From WJMT01 sp964456985 (GTDB lineage Bacteria; Acidobacteriota; Aminicenantia; Aminicenantales; Aminicenantaceae), in assembly GCA_964456985.1 (NCBI GenBank), contig CAYWDH010000007.1, forward strand, positions 26,106 to 90,105: a stretch of 64,000 nt of DNA, given 5' to 3'. The first letter of the stretch is position 1, and each line of letters opens with the position of its first letter. Made by a program: the position numbers and the translations under genes. Shown piece by piece: positions 43,831 through 51,713 of the stretch. Below the pieces are notes generated by a model that made no database searches, was not told the DNA's origin, and was given only the letters and a program-made list of their open reading frames with translations.

Positions 43831-45015
43831 TTACATCAAAAACCGTCCGGGGATTTTACTGACCTTCATAACATCAACGGCTCTGGCTTTGATATCAAAT
43901 CCCTGAGTACACTTTACCTGACAAATATCACATTCACTGCATTCAATGGCTTTGATATTTGCCATAGCCAAGGCTTCTTTTGCTGCCTGAAGATTCTTGT
44001 AACCATAAGCATACATGTAACTCCTCATTAGAGTTGGAATATCTACCTCGGCCGGACACTGAGAAATACACTTTTGACACTGCTGACAGTACAGACCTGT
44101 TGATTGCTGCTCTCTTTTTAAGTCGGATATCTCTTCTTTGGTTAAAGTCAAATCACTCATGATAGAGATATCGGTCTTCAACTGATCAAACGTGGTAAAT
44201 CCGGGGATATTTGTGTGAATATTCTCATTCTGCAGGGCCCACTTGATGGCTGCTTTAGCATTGATTCGGCTGTGGTCTCCGCCGATATTCTGTACAAAAC
44301 CGGCAATGGCCTTCATTCCAACAATTCCCATCCCTTTCCCGGCGGCGTACTGAATAGCAGAGGCGACCTCTCTATGATAGGACTGTCTGAAGTTATAAGC
44401 GGTTAACACCACATCATAGTATCCACAATCGGCAGCCTCTCTGATAACTGCCGGTTCGTTTCTATGAGTTGAAACTCCAAAGAAACGTATTTTGCCCTCC
44501 TCTTTCATCTTGAGCATGGCATCCAAATAGGGTTTATAGGTTAATGATTTGGGATTGAATATATTATGATGATAGAGAATATCGACATAATCAAGTTGAA
44601 GCCGTTTGAGACTGGTATAGAATTGTTCAAGGAAATGACTGGAAGTTCCGGAAGAATTAAATAATCCGTTTCGGTCCTGTCTCATGAGTATCTTAGTACC
44701 GATAACATAAGAGTCTCTTGGTCGATCTTTAACCACGTTCCCTACCATCCTCTCATTCCGACCTCCCTGATAATACCATGCCGTATCCAAATGAACGATA
44801 CCTCTATCCAGGGCGGCTCTGACCAGATTGGGATTGTCGGCATTCATCACTCCCATACTGATAACCGGCAATTTGATTCCGGTTTTACCAAGTGAGCGGT
44901 AAATAATATTTTTGTCTCTCTGCTCTTGTTTGAACATCATAGGTAGCAAGGTCACACCAGCTAAGCTGGCGGTTCCTTTTTTTAAAAAATCCCTGCGGTT
45001 CATTTTTTTGGGCAT
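43831..45015 (-). CDS. Tat-exported aldo/keto reductase with C-terminal 4Fe-4S motifs
   Basis: 394 residues. N-terminal Tat signal NRRDFLKKGTASLAGVTLLP. The aldo/keto reductase barrel (about 35-300) has the catalytic Asp and Tyr in DTAWYYQGGRNE, Lys in VIGTKI and His in LYHHNIF. Two cysteine-rich motifs follow, CQQCQKCISQCP and CSECDICQVKC, suggesting bound iron-sulfur clusters. Export would need the cofactor bound before transport, unusual for an NADPH enzyme. Its paralogue is immediately upstream on the same strand. Substrate unknown, possibly a sugar or steroid-like carbonyl. Confidence 0.88.
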   Translation of the reverse strand: MPKKMNRRDFLKKGTASLAGVTLLPMMFKQEQRDKNIIYRSLGKTGIKLPVISMGVMNADNPNLVRAALDRGIVHLDTAWYYQGGRNERMVGNVVKDRPRDSYVIGTKILMRQDRNGLFNSSGTSSHFLEQFYTSLKRLQLDYVDILYHHNIFNPKSLTYKPYLDAMLKMKEEGKIRFFGVSTHRNEPAVIREAADCGYYDVVLTAYNFRQSYHREVASAIQYAAGKGMGIVGMKAIAGFVQNIGGDHSRINAKAAIKWALQNENIHTNIPGFTTFDQLKTDISIMSDLTLTKEEISDLKREQQSTGLYCQQCQKCISQCPAEVDIPTLMRSYMYAYGYKNLQAAKEALAMANIKAIECSECDICQVKCTQGFDIKARAVDVMKVSKIPGRFLM

Positions 45016-45057
45016 AGCTGCCTTTCTCCTTTTATTTTCGTTGAATATCCATTGGTT

Positions 45058-45104
45058 CTTATATTCCCGACCATCTTAGGGACTACATTTGTCCCTTAGT
45101 TCAC
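45058..45104 (+). pseudogene. Possible short MFS-transporter remnant
   Basis: The frame reads LIFPTILGTTFVP-stop, close to IFPTIVGVTF in the MFS gene at 36563, and shares the 15-mer ATATTCCCGACCATC with position 37502. Only 16 codons resemble it, and chance cannot be excluded. It lies in the gap between the two aldo/keto reductase genes. Confidence 0.2.
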
Positions 45105-45222
45105 GGTAAATTCGATTTTAATCAATCATCTTTCGACACGAATATGTTTTATAGTTAGTTTTAATGTCTTTAGATTCTCCAGTGTTTTTTGTGCGATCTA
45201 AGCTTTCTTGCTGCATTTGATT

Positions 45223-46467
45223 CTAAGCAAACAGAGCTTTGAGATGTCTTATGTTGGACGGGATGTCTATCCCATTGATACAGGAAGCGGTGCAGGAGGA
45301 GCAGTCTGTGCACTGCTTCAGATTACTGTCTTTCGGGATAGTATCATAAGTGATACGGGCATGTTCGAAATTTCCATAACCGGATGCATACATGAAAGTC
45401 CGCATGAGATCAGGAATGGATGCATTTTTCGGACAGCTTACCAGGCATGTCCTGCATCCCTGGCAGGGAATGTCTCCGGAAGCCGGGTCAGCTGCTGTCT
45501 GACTCCAGAAATCATTGAGGAATCGTTCCTCCTCAGGAGTGTATTCAAGATCTCTGGCTACAGAAAAATCTTCTTCGAGCTGGGCAAATGTTGTGAAACC
45601 AGGTATGGCCGTAGTGATAAAATCATTCTGCAATACATACTTTAATGCGGCTTTATGATGGGTGATTCTATGGGTGCTGTATATAGCCTGGGTTTTCATG
45701 GCTGCAATGCCCAGTCCTTTTTCCTTTAATTGTTTGAGTACGGCTCTCATTTCATCTCTATCCGGCATTTTGAAATTCAAACAAGCCAGGACCACGTCAA
45801 AAATATCCATTTCCAAAACCTTTCTAAAAACCGGAATGGCACTCTCATGGGAAGAAACTCCTAAGAAACGCGCCTTGCCTTGCTTTTTAATTTGGGTTAT
45901 GGCCTCCAGAAGATAAGGTAGTTCAATAGTTCCGGGATCTTTGACACTATGGACATAGAGAATATCCACATAATTCTGCTGCAGTCTTTGCAGGCTCTCT
46001 TCAAAGGTGTTCAGATAGTCTTCTTTGAGCTTTTTTTCCAGCCCATTTCCCTCCTTCTTCCTTAGTCCCTCTATCTCCGGGATGGTGTAGCTGCTGTGAT
46101 TACCAAAGGCCAATGGGACTTTGGTGGCCAACACAATCTCATCCCTGATCCCCATTTCTTTTATGACCTCGCCCACCATCTTTTCATTCCGTCCGTTTTG
46201 GTACCGCCAGGCGGTATCAAAAAGCCTAATGCCGATATCATAGGCACTTTTCATGACCGCCGGATTATCCGCATTCATCACACCCATATTGATGGCCGGT
46301 ATGTTAAATCCGGTTCGGCCTAATTCCCTGGTGATAATCTTATCTTCGCTTCTGTAGTTCTGAGACCTGCCCTTTAAAGATAATCCCGGTAAAATGGCTA
46401 TTCCTGCCAGACCGGAAGTCCCTTTCCTCAGAAAGCTCCTTCTGTCCATTCTGGGAGATTTTTTCAT
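45223..46467 (-). CDS. Tat-exported aldo/keto reductase with C-terminal 4Fe-4S motif
   Basis: 414 residues. N-terminal Tat signal MDRRSFLRKGTSGLAGIAILPG. Barrel about 45-320 with Asp and the usual Tyr position changed (DTAWRYQNGRNE has Arg-Tyr), Lys in VLATKV and His in LYVHSV. C-terminal clusters: CQGCRTCLVSCP and CTDCSSCTASC. It is clearly a paralogue of the gene at 43831 and probably duplicated from it, but the 207-nt gap between them argues against strict co-transcription. Function as for its partner. Confidence 0.87.
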   Translation of the reverse strand: MKKSPRMDRRSFLRKGTSGLAGIAILPGLSLKGRSQNYRSEDKIITRELGRTGFNIPAINMGVMNADNPAVMKSAYDIGIRLFDTAWRYQNGRNEKMVGEVIKEMGIRDEIVLATKVPLAFGNHSSYTIPEIEGLRKKEGNGLEKKLKEDYLNTFEESLQRLQQNYVDILYVHSVKDPGTIELPYLLEAITQIKKQGKARFLGVSSHESAIPVFRKVLEMDIFDVVLACLNFKMPDRDEMRAVLKQLKEKGLGIAAMKTQAIYSTHRITHHKAALKYVLQNDFITTAIPGFTTFAQLEEDFSVARDLEYTPEEERFLNDFWSQTAADPASGDIPCQGCRTCLVSCPKNASIPDLMRTFMYASGYGNFEHARITYDTIPKDSNLKQCTDCSSCTASCINGIDIPSNIRHLKALFA

Positions 46468-46700
46468 CGTTTTCCTTCTTTTTTAAAAAAATTATCTAAA
46501 TAAAAAATAGAACCGCTTATCAGTTAAGTCGACCGTATTCATGAATTTGGACGACCTGATCTGTTTAACATGCTAGCATTATTGTATAGTTCTCTGGAAA
46601 CAAGAAAATAATTAGAGAAATAAACACAATGTTCCTCATGTCTTAGAAAAACACAATAACTTTTCAAAATACGTTCTTTTGAATAAAATATAGGAAGATA

Positions 46701-47819
46701 ATGGAATTCACATTTTACGATATATTCCGATTCATTACAGTATTCCAGTTCCTTTATATAGGATTCATTCTGATTACGTTGCGGCGCGGAAATAAACTTA
46801 GCAACAGCCTGTTTGCGATCTTTTTATTTTCCAAGGCCCTTTGTTTCGCCAACAGCCTCATCTTCAGATACGGTGTATTCGTTGCCGCATGGTCTCCCCA
46901 TGTTTTTTATATCGGTGAATCTTTTGAATTCATCCTGGGGCCATCTTTGTATCTCTATGCAATGTCTTTAGCCTACCAGGACTTCTCATTGAAAAAACGC
47001 CATGCCCTGCATCTTATCCCCTTTTTCATCCATGCTGCTTTTATGTCAGCTAAATATCACTTTTATTCCGCTGAAACAAAAATACACTTCTTGCGGTTTG
47101 GATTTTTATCTCCGCTGGAGAGAAATTTGAACTACATAGCCATATATGTTCATTTCCTTGTTTACAGCATTTTGACTCTGATTATCCTGCATAGATACCG
47201 GACAGAGTTGAAGCAGTATTTCTCTTCCATAAAAAAGATAAGACTCTTATGGTTAAGCTTGATGGTGGGAGGATTTATTGTGCTCTGGGGAACAGGGCTC
47301 ATCCATTATTTTTATATGCTTTTAGGGGGACGTTCGATTTTTCCCAACAGCGTTTCAATTGTGCTCCTCTTCATTTTTGCCAATATAATCCTATACAAAG
47401 GGATAAAACAACCTGAAATCTTCGGAGGTATCGAACAGCAGCATTCACAGCCGAAACCCATAATCCCCGAAACGGTGTACAATCAATACGTCAAAAAGCT
47501 CACCACACTTATGGAAAAGGAAAAACCATATCTGACTCCGTCCATTTCATTGTCAGATCTGGCAGATAAAATTTCGATCTCTCCCAGATATCTCTCTTAT
47601 GTCATCAATAAATCATACAATCAAAATTTCTTCACTTTCATCAATTCCTTTCGCATCAAAGAATCCCTAAAAATGCTTTCCCATCCTAAAAATCAATCCA
47701 AGACAGTTCTGGAAATCCTGTATGATGTCGGATTTAACAACAAATCCGTTTTTAACGCGGCATTTAAAAAATACACGGGAATGACACCCACTCAATTCAA
47801 GCAGCAAAACCAAACCTGA
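46701..47819 (+). CDS. Membrane-bound AraC-family transcriptional regulator
   Basis: 372 residues. The first 235 residues contain about seven hydrophobic helices (FRFITVFQFLYIGFILITL, then several more to GIKQPEIFGG). The C-terminal AraC DNA-binding domain (about 265-372) has SLSDLADKISISPRYLSYVI and VLEILYDVGFNNKSVFNAAFKKYTG, the two helix-turn-helix motifs. This 7TM-AraC layout is a one-component sensor. It precedes an ABC-2 export operon by 78 nt on the same strand and is the likely regulator of it. Confidence 0.88.
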   Translation: MEFTFYDIFRFITVFQFLYIGFILITLRRGNKLSNSLFAIFLFSKALCFANSLIFRYGVFVAAWSPHVFYIGESFEFILGPSLYLYAMSLAYQDFSLKKRHALHLIPFFIHAAFMSAKYHFYSAETKIHFLRFGFLSPLERNLNYIAIYVHFLVYSILTLIILHRYRTELKQYFSSIKKIRLLWLSLMVGGFIVLWGTGLIHYFYMLLGGRSIFPNSVSIVLLFIFANIILYKGIKQPEIFGGIEQQHSQPKPIIPETVYNQYVKKLTTLMEKEKPYLTPSISLSDLADKISISPRYLSYVINKSYNQNFFTFINSFRIKESLKMLSHPKNQSKTVLEILYDVGFNNKSVFNAAFKKYTGMTPTQFKQQNQT

Positions 47820-47897
47820 ACCAACAATCACATTTTAAAATACACTGCTTTTTATGATAAGATGTTCTCTGATTCTCTGAGTTAAAGGAGAGGGCTT

Positions 47898-48824
47898 ATG
47901 CTTCAAATTTCTCATCTGTCCAAGTCATTCGACAAGGTCAAGGCTGTCGATGATATCTCCCTGGAAGTGAAAGAAGGGGAGATCTTCGGCTTTTTAGGAC
48001 CTAACGGAGCCGGTAAGACCACCACCATCTCCATGATTGCCGGACTTCTCACTCCTGATTCCGGAACAATCAAAGTCGACTCCATGGATACACGGCACTC
48101 CATGCAGCAGATAAGAGGGATCATGGGCGTTGTGCCCCAGGACATGGCTTTTTATGAAGAGCTGACTGCCAAGGAAAATCTGCGTTTCTGGGGACGCCTT
48201 CAAGGAATATCCGGTAAAGAACTGGACCAGAGGACTCACTATTATCTGGATAAGATAGGTCTGACAGACCGGGAAAATGAGCCCTTAAAAAAATATTCGG
48301 GCGGGATGAAACGGCGCATCAATCTTATTATTGGTCTTATTCACCGCCCCAGGCTGCTGCTCTTGGATGAACCGACCATTGGAATCGACGTGCAGACAAA
48401 AATGAATATTCTGGATCTAATCCGGGAGGCATCCGGGAAAGGAACCACCGTTATCTACACCACCCATAACCTTTTTGAAGCCGAAGAACTCTGTGACCGT
48501 ATCGCCATTATTGATAAAGGAAAAATACTGGCTTCAGGGAGTCTAAAGGAGCTGATACAAATCGTCGGAGAAAAGGACATTGCCCTGATTCAAGGCAAAT
48601 TCAGCGCTGACCAGGCCCAGCAGGTCATTTCCCAGGAAAAAGGCATTGATATTATCACTATGAAAGACGGCCAATTAGCTATTTCCCTGGACGCTTCAAA
48701 AAAGATCCCGGGCCTTATGGAAAGTTTCTTTAGCATGGGAATCAGTATGGATGACATCTCTCTCAAGCAGCCTAATCTGGAGAGTGTTTTCCTTAAACTG
48801 ACCGGAAGGGAGCTCCGCGAATGA
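47898..48824 (+). CDS. ABC transporter ATP-binding protein (ABC-2 type exporter)
   Basis: 308 residues. Walker A GPNGAGKTTT near residue 35, signature YSGGMKRRINL near 136 and Walker B LLLLDEPTIGID near 156 are all intact. A C-terminal tail of about 85 residues matches the DrrA/CcmA-like exporter type. It powers the two membrane proteins encoded next. It overlaps the following permease by ATGA (48821-48824). Confidence 0.93.
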   Translation: MLQISHLSKSFDKVKAVDDISLEVKEGEIFGFLGPNGAGKTTTISMIAGLLTPDSGTIKVDSMDTRHSMQQIRGIMGVVPQDMAFYEELTAKENLRFWGRLQGISGKELDQRTHYYLDKIGLTDRENEPLKKYSGGMKRRINLIIGLIHRPRLLLLDEPTIGIDVQTKMNILDLIREASGKGTTVIYTTHNLFEAEELCDRIAIIDKGKILASGSLKELIQIVGEKDIALIQGKFSADQAQQVISQEKGIDIITMKDGQLAISLDASKKIPGLMESFFSMGISMDDISLKQPNLESVFLKLTGRELRE

Positions 48825-50077
48825 AACGTGTGTTTCTCCTGACCGGAAAGGATTTCAAACGCAAATGGAAAAATCCTGTGATTATCATAGGATTTCTGCT
48901 AATCCCTGTGGTTTTCACTTTCTTGTTTGGTATTATTTTTGGCTCCTCAGAGGAAAACATCCTTCCTGCCATCAAAGTTCTCTCCGTTGACCAAGATCAG
49001 AGTCTGTTCTCCCGTTTGTATCTCAGCGCTCTCACTCAAGGGGAGCTGAAAGATATGATGAATCTCGAGAATATTTCCAGCGAAGAAAAAGCCCGGTCTC
49101 TTATGAATAAAGGAAAAGCATCGGCTCTGATCATTATTCCGCCTGAATTCGGAAAAAAAATCTGGGCCGGAAATCCGGTAGAGATCACACTGATAAAAAA
49201 TCCATCAGAACAGTTCCTCCCCCAAATAGCTGAAGAAATCAGTGACACCACAGTCCTTCTCTTTTCTGCCCTTTTCCAGGTCTTTTCCGACGAAATCGAC
49301 CGTATAAGAGAACTCTCCAAACAGCCGGAAATTCCCGATCAGATCATATCCAATCTTTCTGTGATGATAAAAGACCGTATGGAAAGCATTGGGAAATATG
49401 TCTTTCCCCCTGTGATCTCCATCAAACAGGTCACTCAACATGAGAACCAGGAAACAGAGGAAAACAGCCTTTCTGTTCAGAGTTATATCCTTCCGGCAAT
49501 ATCCATCATGTTTCTCCTGTTTATCTGCAATGTTGTTTTTGAGGACCTTCTGCGTGAAAAAGAAAAAGGGACTCTGCTCCGCATGTCCATATCTCCTCTC
49601 CGTATGAGTGAGTTTGTTTGGAGCAAGATCCTTACGTCCATCCTTATCGGGATTATCTGCTCCCTGTTTCTAGTCATATTGGGATCGTTCCTTTTTTCCA
49701 TTACCTGGGGGCGGCTGGATGTGCTTCTTGTTATCATTATATGTCTGAATATTCTGCTCTCCGGATTCATTGCCTTCCTTTATACATTCATCCGGACTGA
49801 ACGGCAGGCCGGAGCGCTGATGTCCTCAGTCATCATTGTTATGGCTCTCCTGGGGGGCAGCATGATTCCCATTTCAAATTTCCCTCCCTTTGTCCAAAAG
49901 ATTTCACTCCTCACTGTTAATTACTGGGGATTGGAAGCTTTTAGAAAAAACATCATGGGGGAACCTATATCTCAGATCTGGCTGATTGTTTTCGGCATGC
50001 TGGCAGCAGGTACCACATTGTCTGTCGTCAGCTCTATCTTGATGAAGAATAAACTAAAAAAAGGGTTGTACCGATGA
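48821..50077 (+). CDS. ABC-2 type exporter permease
   Basis: 418 residues. One N-terminal helix (about 20-40), a large soluble domain (about 45-230), then five helices of ABC-2 type (about 235-410): SYILPAISIMFLLFICNVVFEDLLREKEKGTLLRM marks the start of the core, then ERQAGALMSSVIIVMALLGGSMIPI. It forms one half of the translocator. The stop is coupled by an ATGA overlap with the next permease. Confidence 0.9.
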   Translation: MKRVFLLTGKDFKRKWKNPVIIIGFLLIPVVFTFLFGIIFGSSEENILPAIKVLSVDQDQSLFSRLYLSALTQGELKDMMNLENISSEEKARSLMNKGKASALIIIPPEFGKKIWAGNPVEITLIKNPSEQFLPQIAEEISDTTVLLFSALFQVFSDEIDRIRELSKQPEIPDQIISNLSVMIKDRMESIGKYVFPPVISIKQVTQHENQETEENSLSVQSYILPAISIMFLLFICNVVFEDLLREKEKGTLLRMSISPLRMSEFVWSKILTSILIGIICSLFLVILGSFLFSITWGRLDVLLVIIICLNILLSGFIAFLYTFIRTERQAGALMSSVIIVMALLGGSMIPISNFPPFVQKISLLTVNYWGLEAFRKNIMGEPISQIWLIVFGMLAAGTTLSVVSSILMKNKLKKGLYR

Positions 50078-51198
50078 GACTCTGGACCATTGCTCTGACT
50101 GATTTAAAAATTGCTCTAAAAGACAAAATGTTTTTTTTCTGGCTGCTGCTTTTTCCTCTTTTGTTTGCCTTTATATTTGGAATGGCTTTTCGGGGTTCTT
50201 CCTCAGGAGACTACAAAGCATCCATTAATATTCTGGACCAGGATCACAGTGTCCTTTCAGAGGCACTGATTGAAGAACTCAAGCACCAAAAATACGATAT
50301 TCACTTTTTAGAGAAAAAAGAAGAAACCGGAACCCGTACTCTTATTATCCCTCCAGCACTTTCAGAAAAAATCATAGAAGGAGAAAAAGTGGAGCTGGTT
50401 TTGGAAAAAGAAGCAGGAAGCAATATGGAAGCCGGGCAGGCTGTCTATGCCCACATTCTCAAGGCAGTGATCAAAGTCATGACCAGGCTTATCAAACTGG
50501 CTCCGGAAAATCTCCAGGAACTGGAAAATAAATTCAGCGGGACATCCTTAAAAGAACTGGTCTCGCTAAAAGTCGAACAGGCAGGGACTTTAAAGACCAT
50601 TCCTTCCGGATTCAATCATTATGTGCCTGGGATGACCGTGATGTTTCTGCTTTTTACGGTTCTCATGTACGGAGGGATCAATCTGCTGGAGGAAAGGCGG
50701 CGGGGTCAACTGGAGCGGATTATTCTGACTCAAGCGACCTATTCTGTTCTTATCAGCGGCAAATGGATCGCTCGCGTATTGATGGGGATGCTTCAGATGG
50801 TTCTGATGTTTCTGGCAGGAAGGCTTTTGTTCGGAGTGTATTTGGGAAAGTCTCTGTCAGCTCTCTTTCTTGTCTCTTTATTTTTCTGTATGACCATAGC
50901 TGGTATGAGCATGCTGTTCGGATGCCTGATTAAAAAGGAAGAAGTCCTCATTGTGCTCAATATCCTCATCGCAAATCTCATGGCTGCCTTGGGAGGATGC
51001 TGGTGGCCTCTGGAACTGGTTCCGAAAAGCCTTCAGATAACCAGTCTTTTCTTTCCCACAGGCTGGACCATGGATGCTTTCCATAAGCTGATATCATTCG
51101 GATACGGATTCCGGGAAATCCTTCCTCATCTCGGCTTATTAGCGCTTTTCAGCCTGCTGTTCCTGTTTTTGGCTGTTAAATTTTTCAAACTCCGCTAA
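50074..51198 (+). CDS. ABC-2 type exporter permease, second subunit
   Basis: 374 residues with the same plan as its neighbour: a helix near the start (MFFFWLLLFPLLFAFIFGMAF), a soluble domain to about 185, then the ABC-2 core (YVPGMTVMFLLFTVLMYGGINLLEERRRGQLERI). The two permeases differ in sequence, so the exporter is heterodimeric in its membrane part. Substrate unknown; drug or lipid-linked export is typical of the family. Its stop lies two nt from a convergent gene. Confidence 0.9.
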   Translation: MRLWTIALTDLKIALKDKMFFFWLLLFPLLFAFIFGMAFRGSSSGDYKASINILDQDHSVLSEALIEELKHQKYDIHFLEKKEETGTRTLIIPPALSEKIIEGEKVELVLEKEAGSNMEAGQAVYAHILKAVIKVMTRLIKLAPENLQELENKFSGTSLKELVSLKVEQAGTLKTIPSGFNHYVPGMTVMFLLFTVLMYGGINLLEERRRGQLERIILTQATYSVLISGKWIARVLMGMLQMVLMFLAGRLLFGVYLGKSLSALFLVSLFFCMTIAGMSMLFGCLIKKEEVLIVLNILIANLMAALGGCWWPLELVPKSLQITSLFFPTGWTMDAFHKLISFGYGFREILPHLGLLALFSLLFLFLAVKFFKLR

Positions 51199-51199
51199 C

Positions 51200-51511
51200 T
51201 CACTTTTTCTCTTTTTCCTTTTTCATCCTGTATTCAACAGCTTTCCTCGCTTCGAAGTATATCTTAGAAAAATTCTTAAACATCTGTTCTCTCTCCGAAT
51301 TATCCGGACTGTGTTTGATTCCATCCTTATACAAAGCATGCAGATCGATCCCGGGTTTATACCCGGAGTAATACTTGGAAACAGCTGTTATGATCTCAAT
51401 ACAGATCTGCATCCTGATAACCGCTGACAAATTGATCGCGTATATTTCCGCTGTTTTTTCAATATATTCCGCCAGCCAATCAGGAAGTACGACTTGAAAT
51501 TTTTTTGACAT
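51200..51511 (-). CDS. Small ribbon-helix-helix-like protein
   Basis: 103 residues from ATG 51511, chosen for the GAGGGGGGA ribosome-binding site; an earlier in-frame start at 51598 is less likely. The N-terminal 40 residues look like a CopG/ribbon-helix-helix DNA-binding domain: FQVVLPDWLAEYIEKTAEIYAINLSAVIRMQI. The C-terminal part is helical and charged. No toxin partner is adjacent, so antitoxin function is not supported. Possibly a local repressor. Confidence 0.65.
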   Translation of the reverse strand: MSKKFQVVLPDWLAEYIEKTAEIYAINLSAVIRMQICIEIITAVSKYYSGYKPGIDLHALYKDGIKHSPDNSEREQMFKNFSKIYFEARKAVEYRMKKEKEKK

Positions 51512-51713
51512 TTTGTCCCCCCTCTTTCCTTCTACCCTATTCTCTTCACATCTAACCGTTAAGAACAAGGCACCTGAATTATAACATAATCTTGACATAA
51601 TCTGAAATAATGTATACCTTATACTCTAAAGAAGAGTATGCTGCAGAGGCGGAGCTTTTCAAAAAGGTGTGCATTGCCGTTAGGGGAAGGGGGTAATAAG
51701 ATAATATCTTATG

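Noticed and set aside
51200..51511. Antitoxin of a toxin-antitoxin pair
   Set aside because: The ribbon-helix-helix domain fits, but there is no toxin-like gene beside it.
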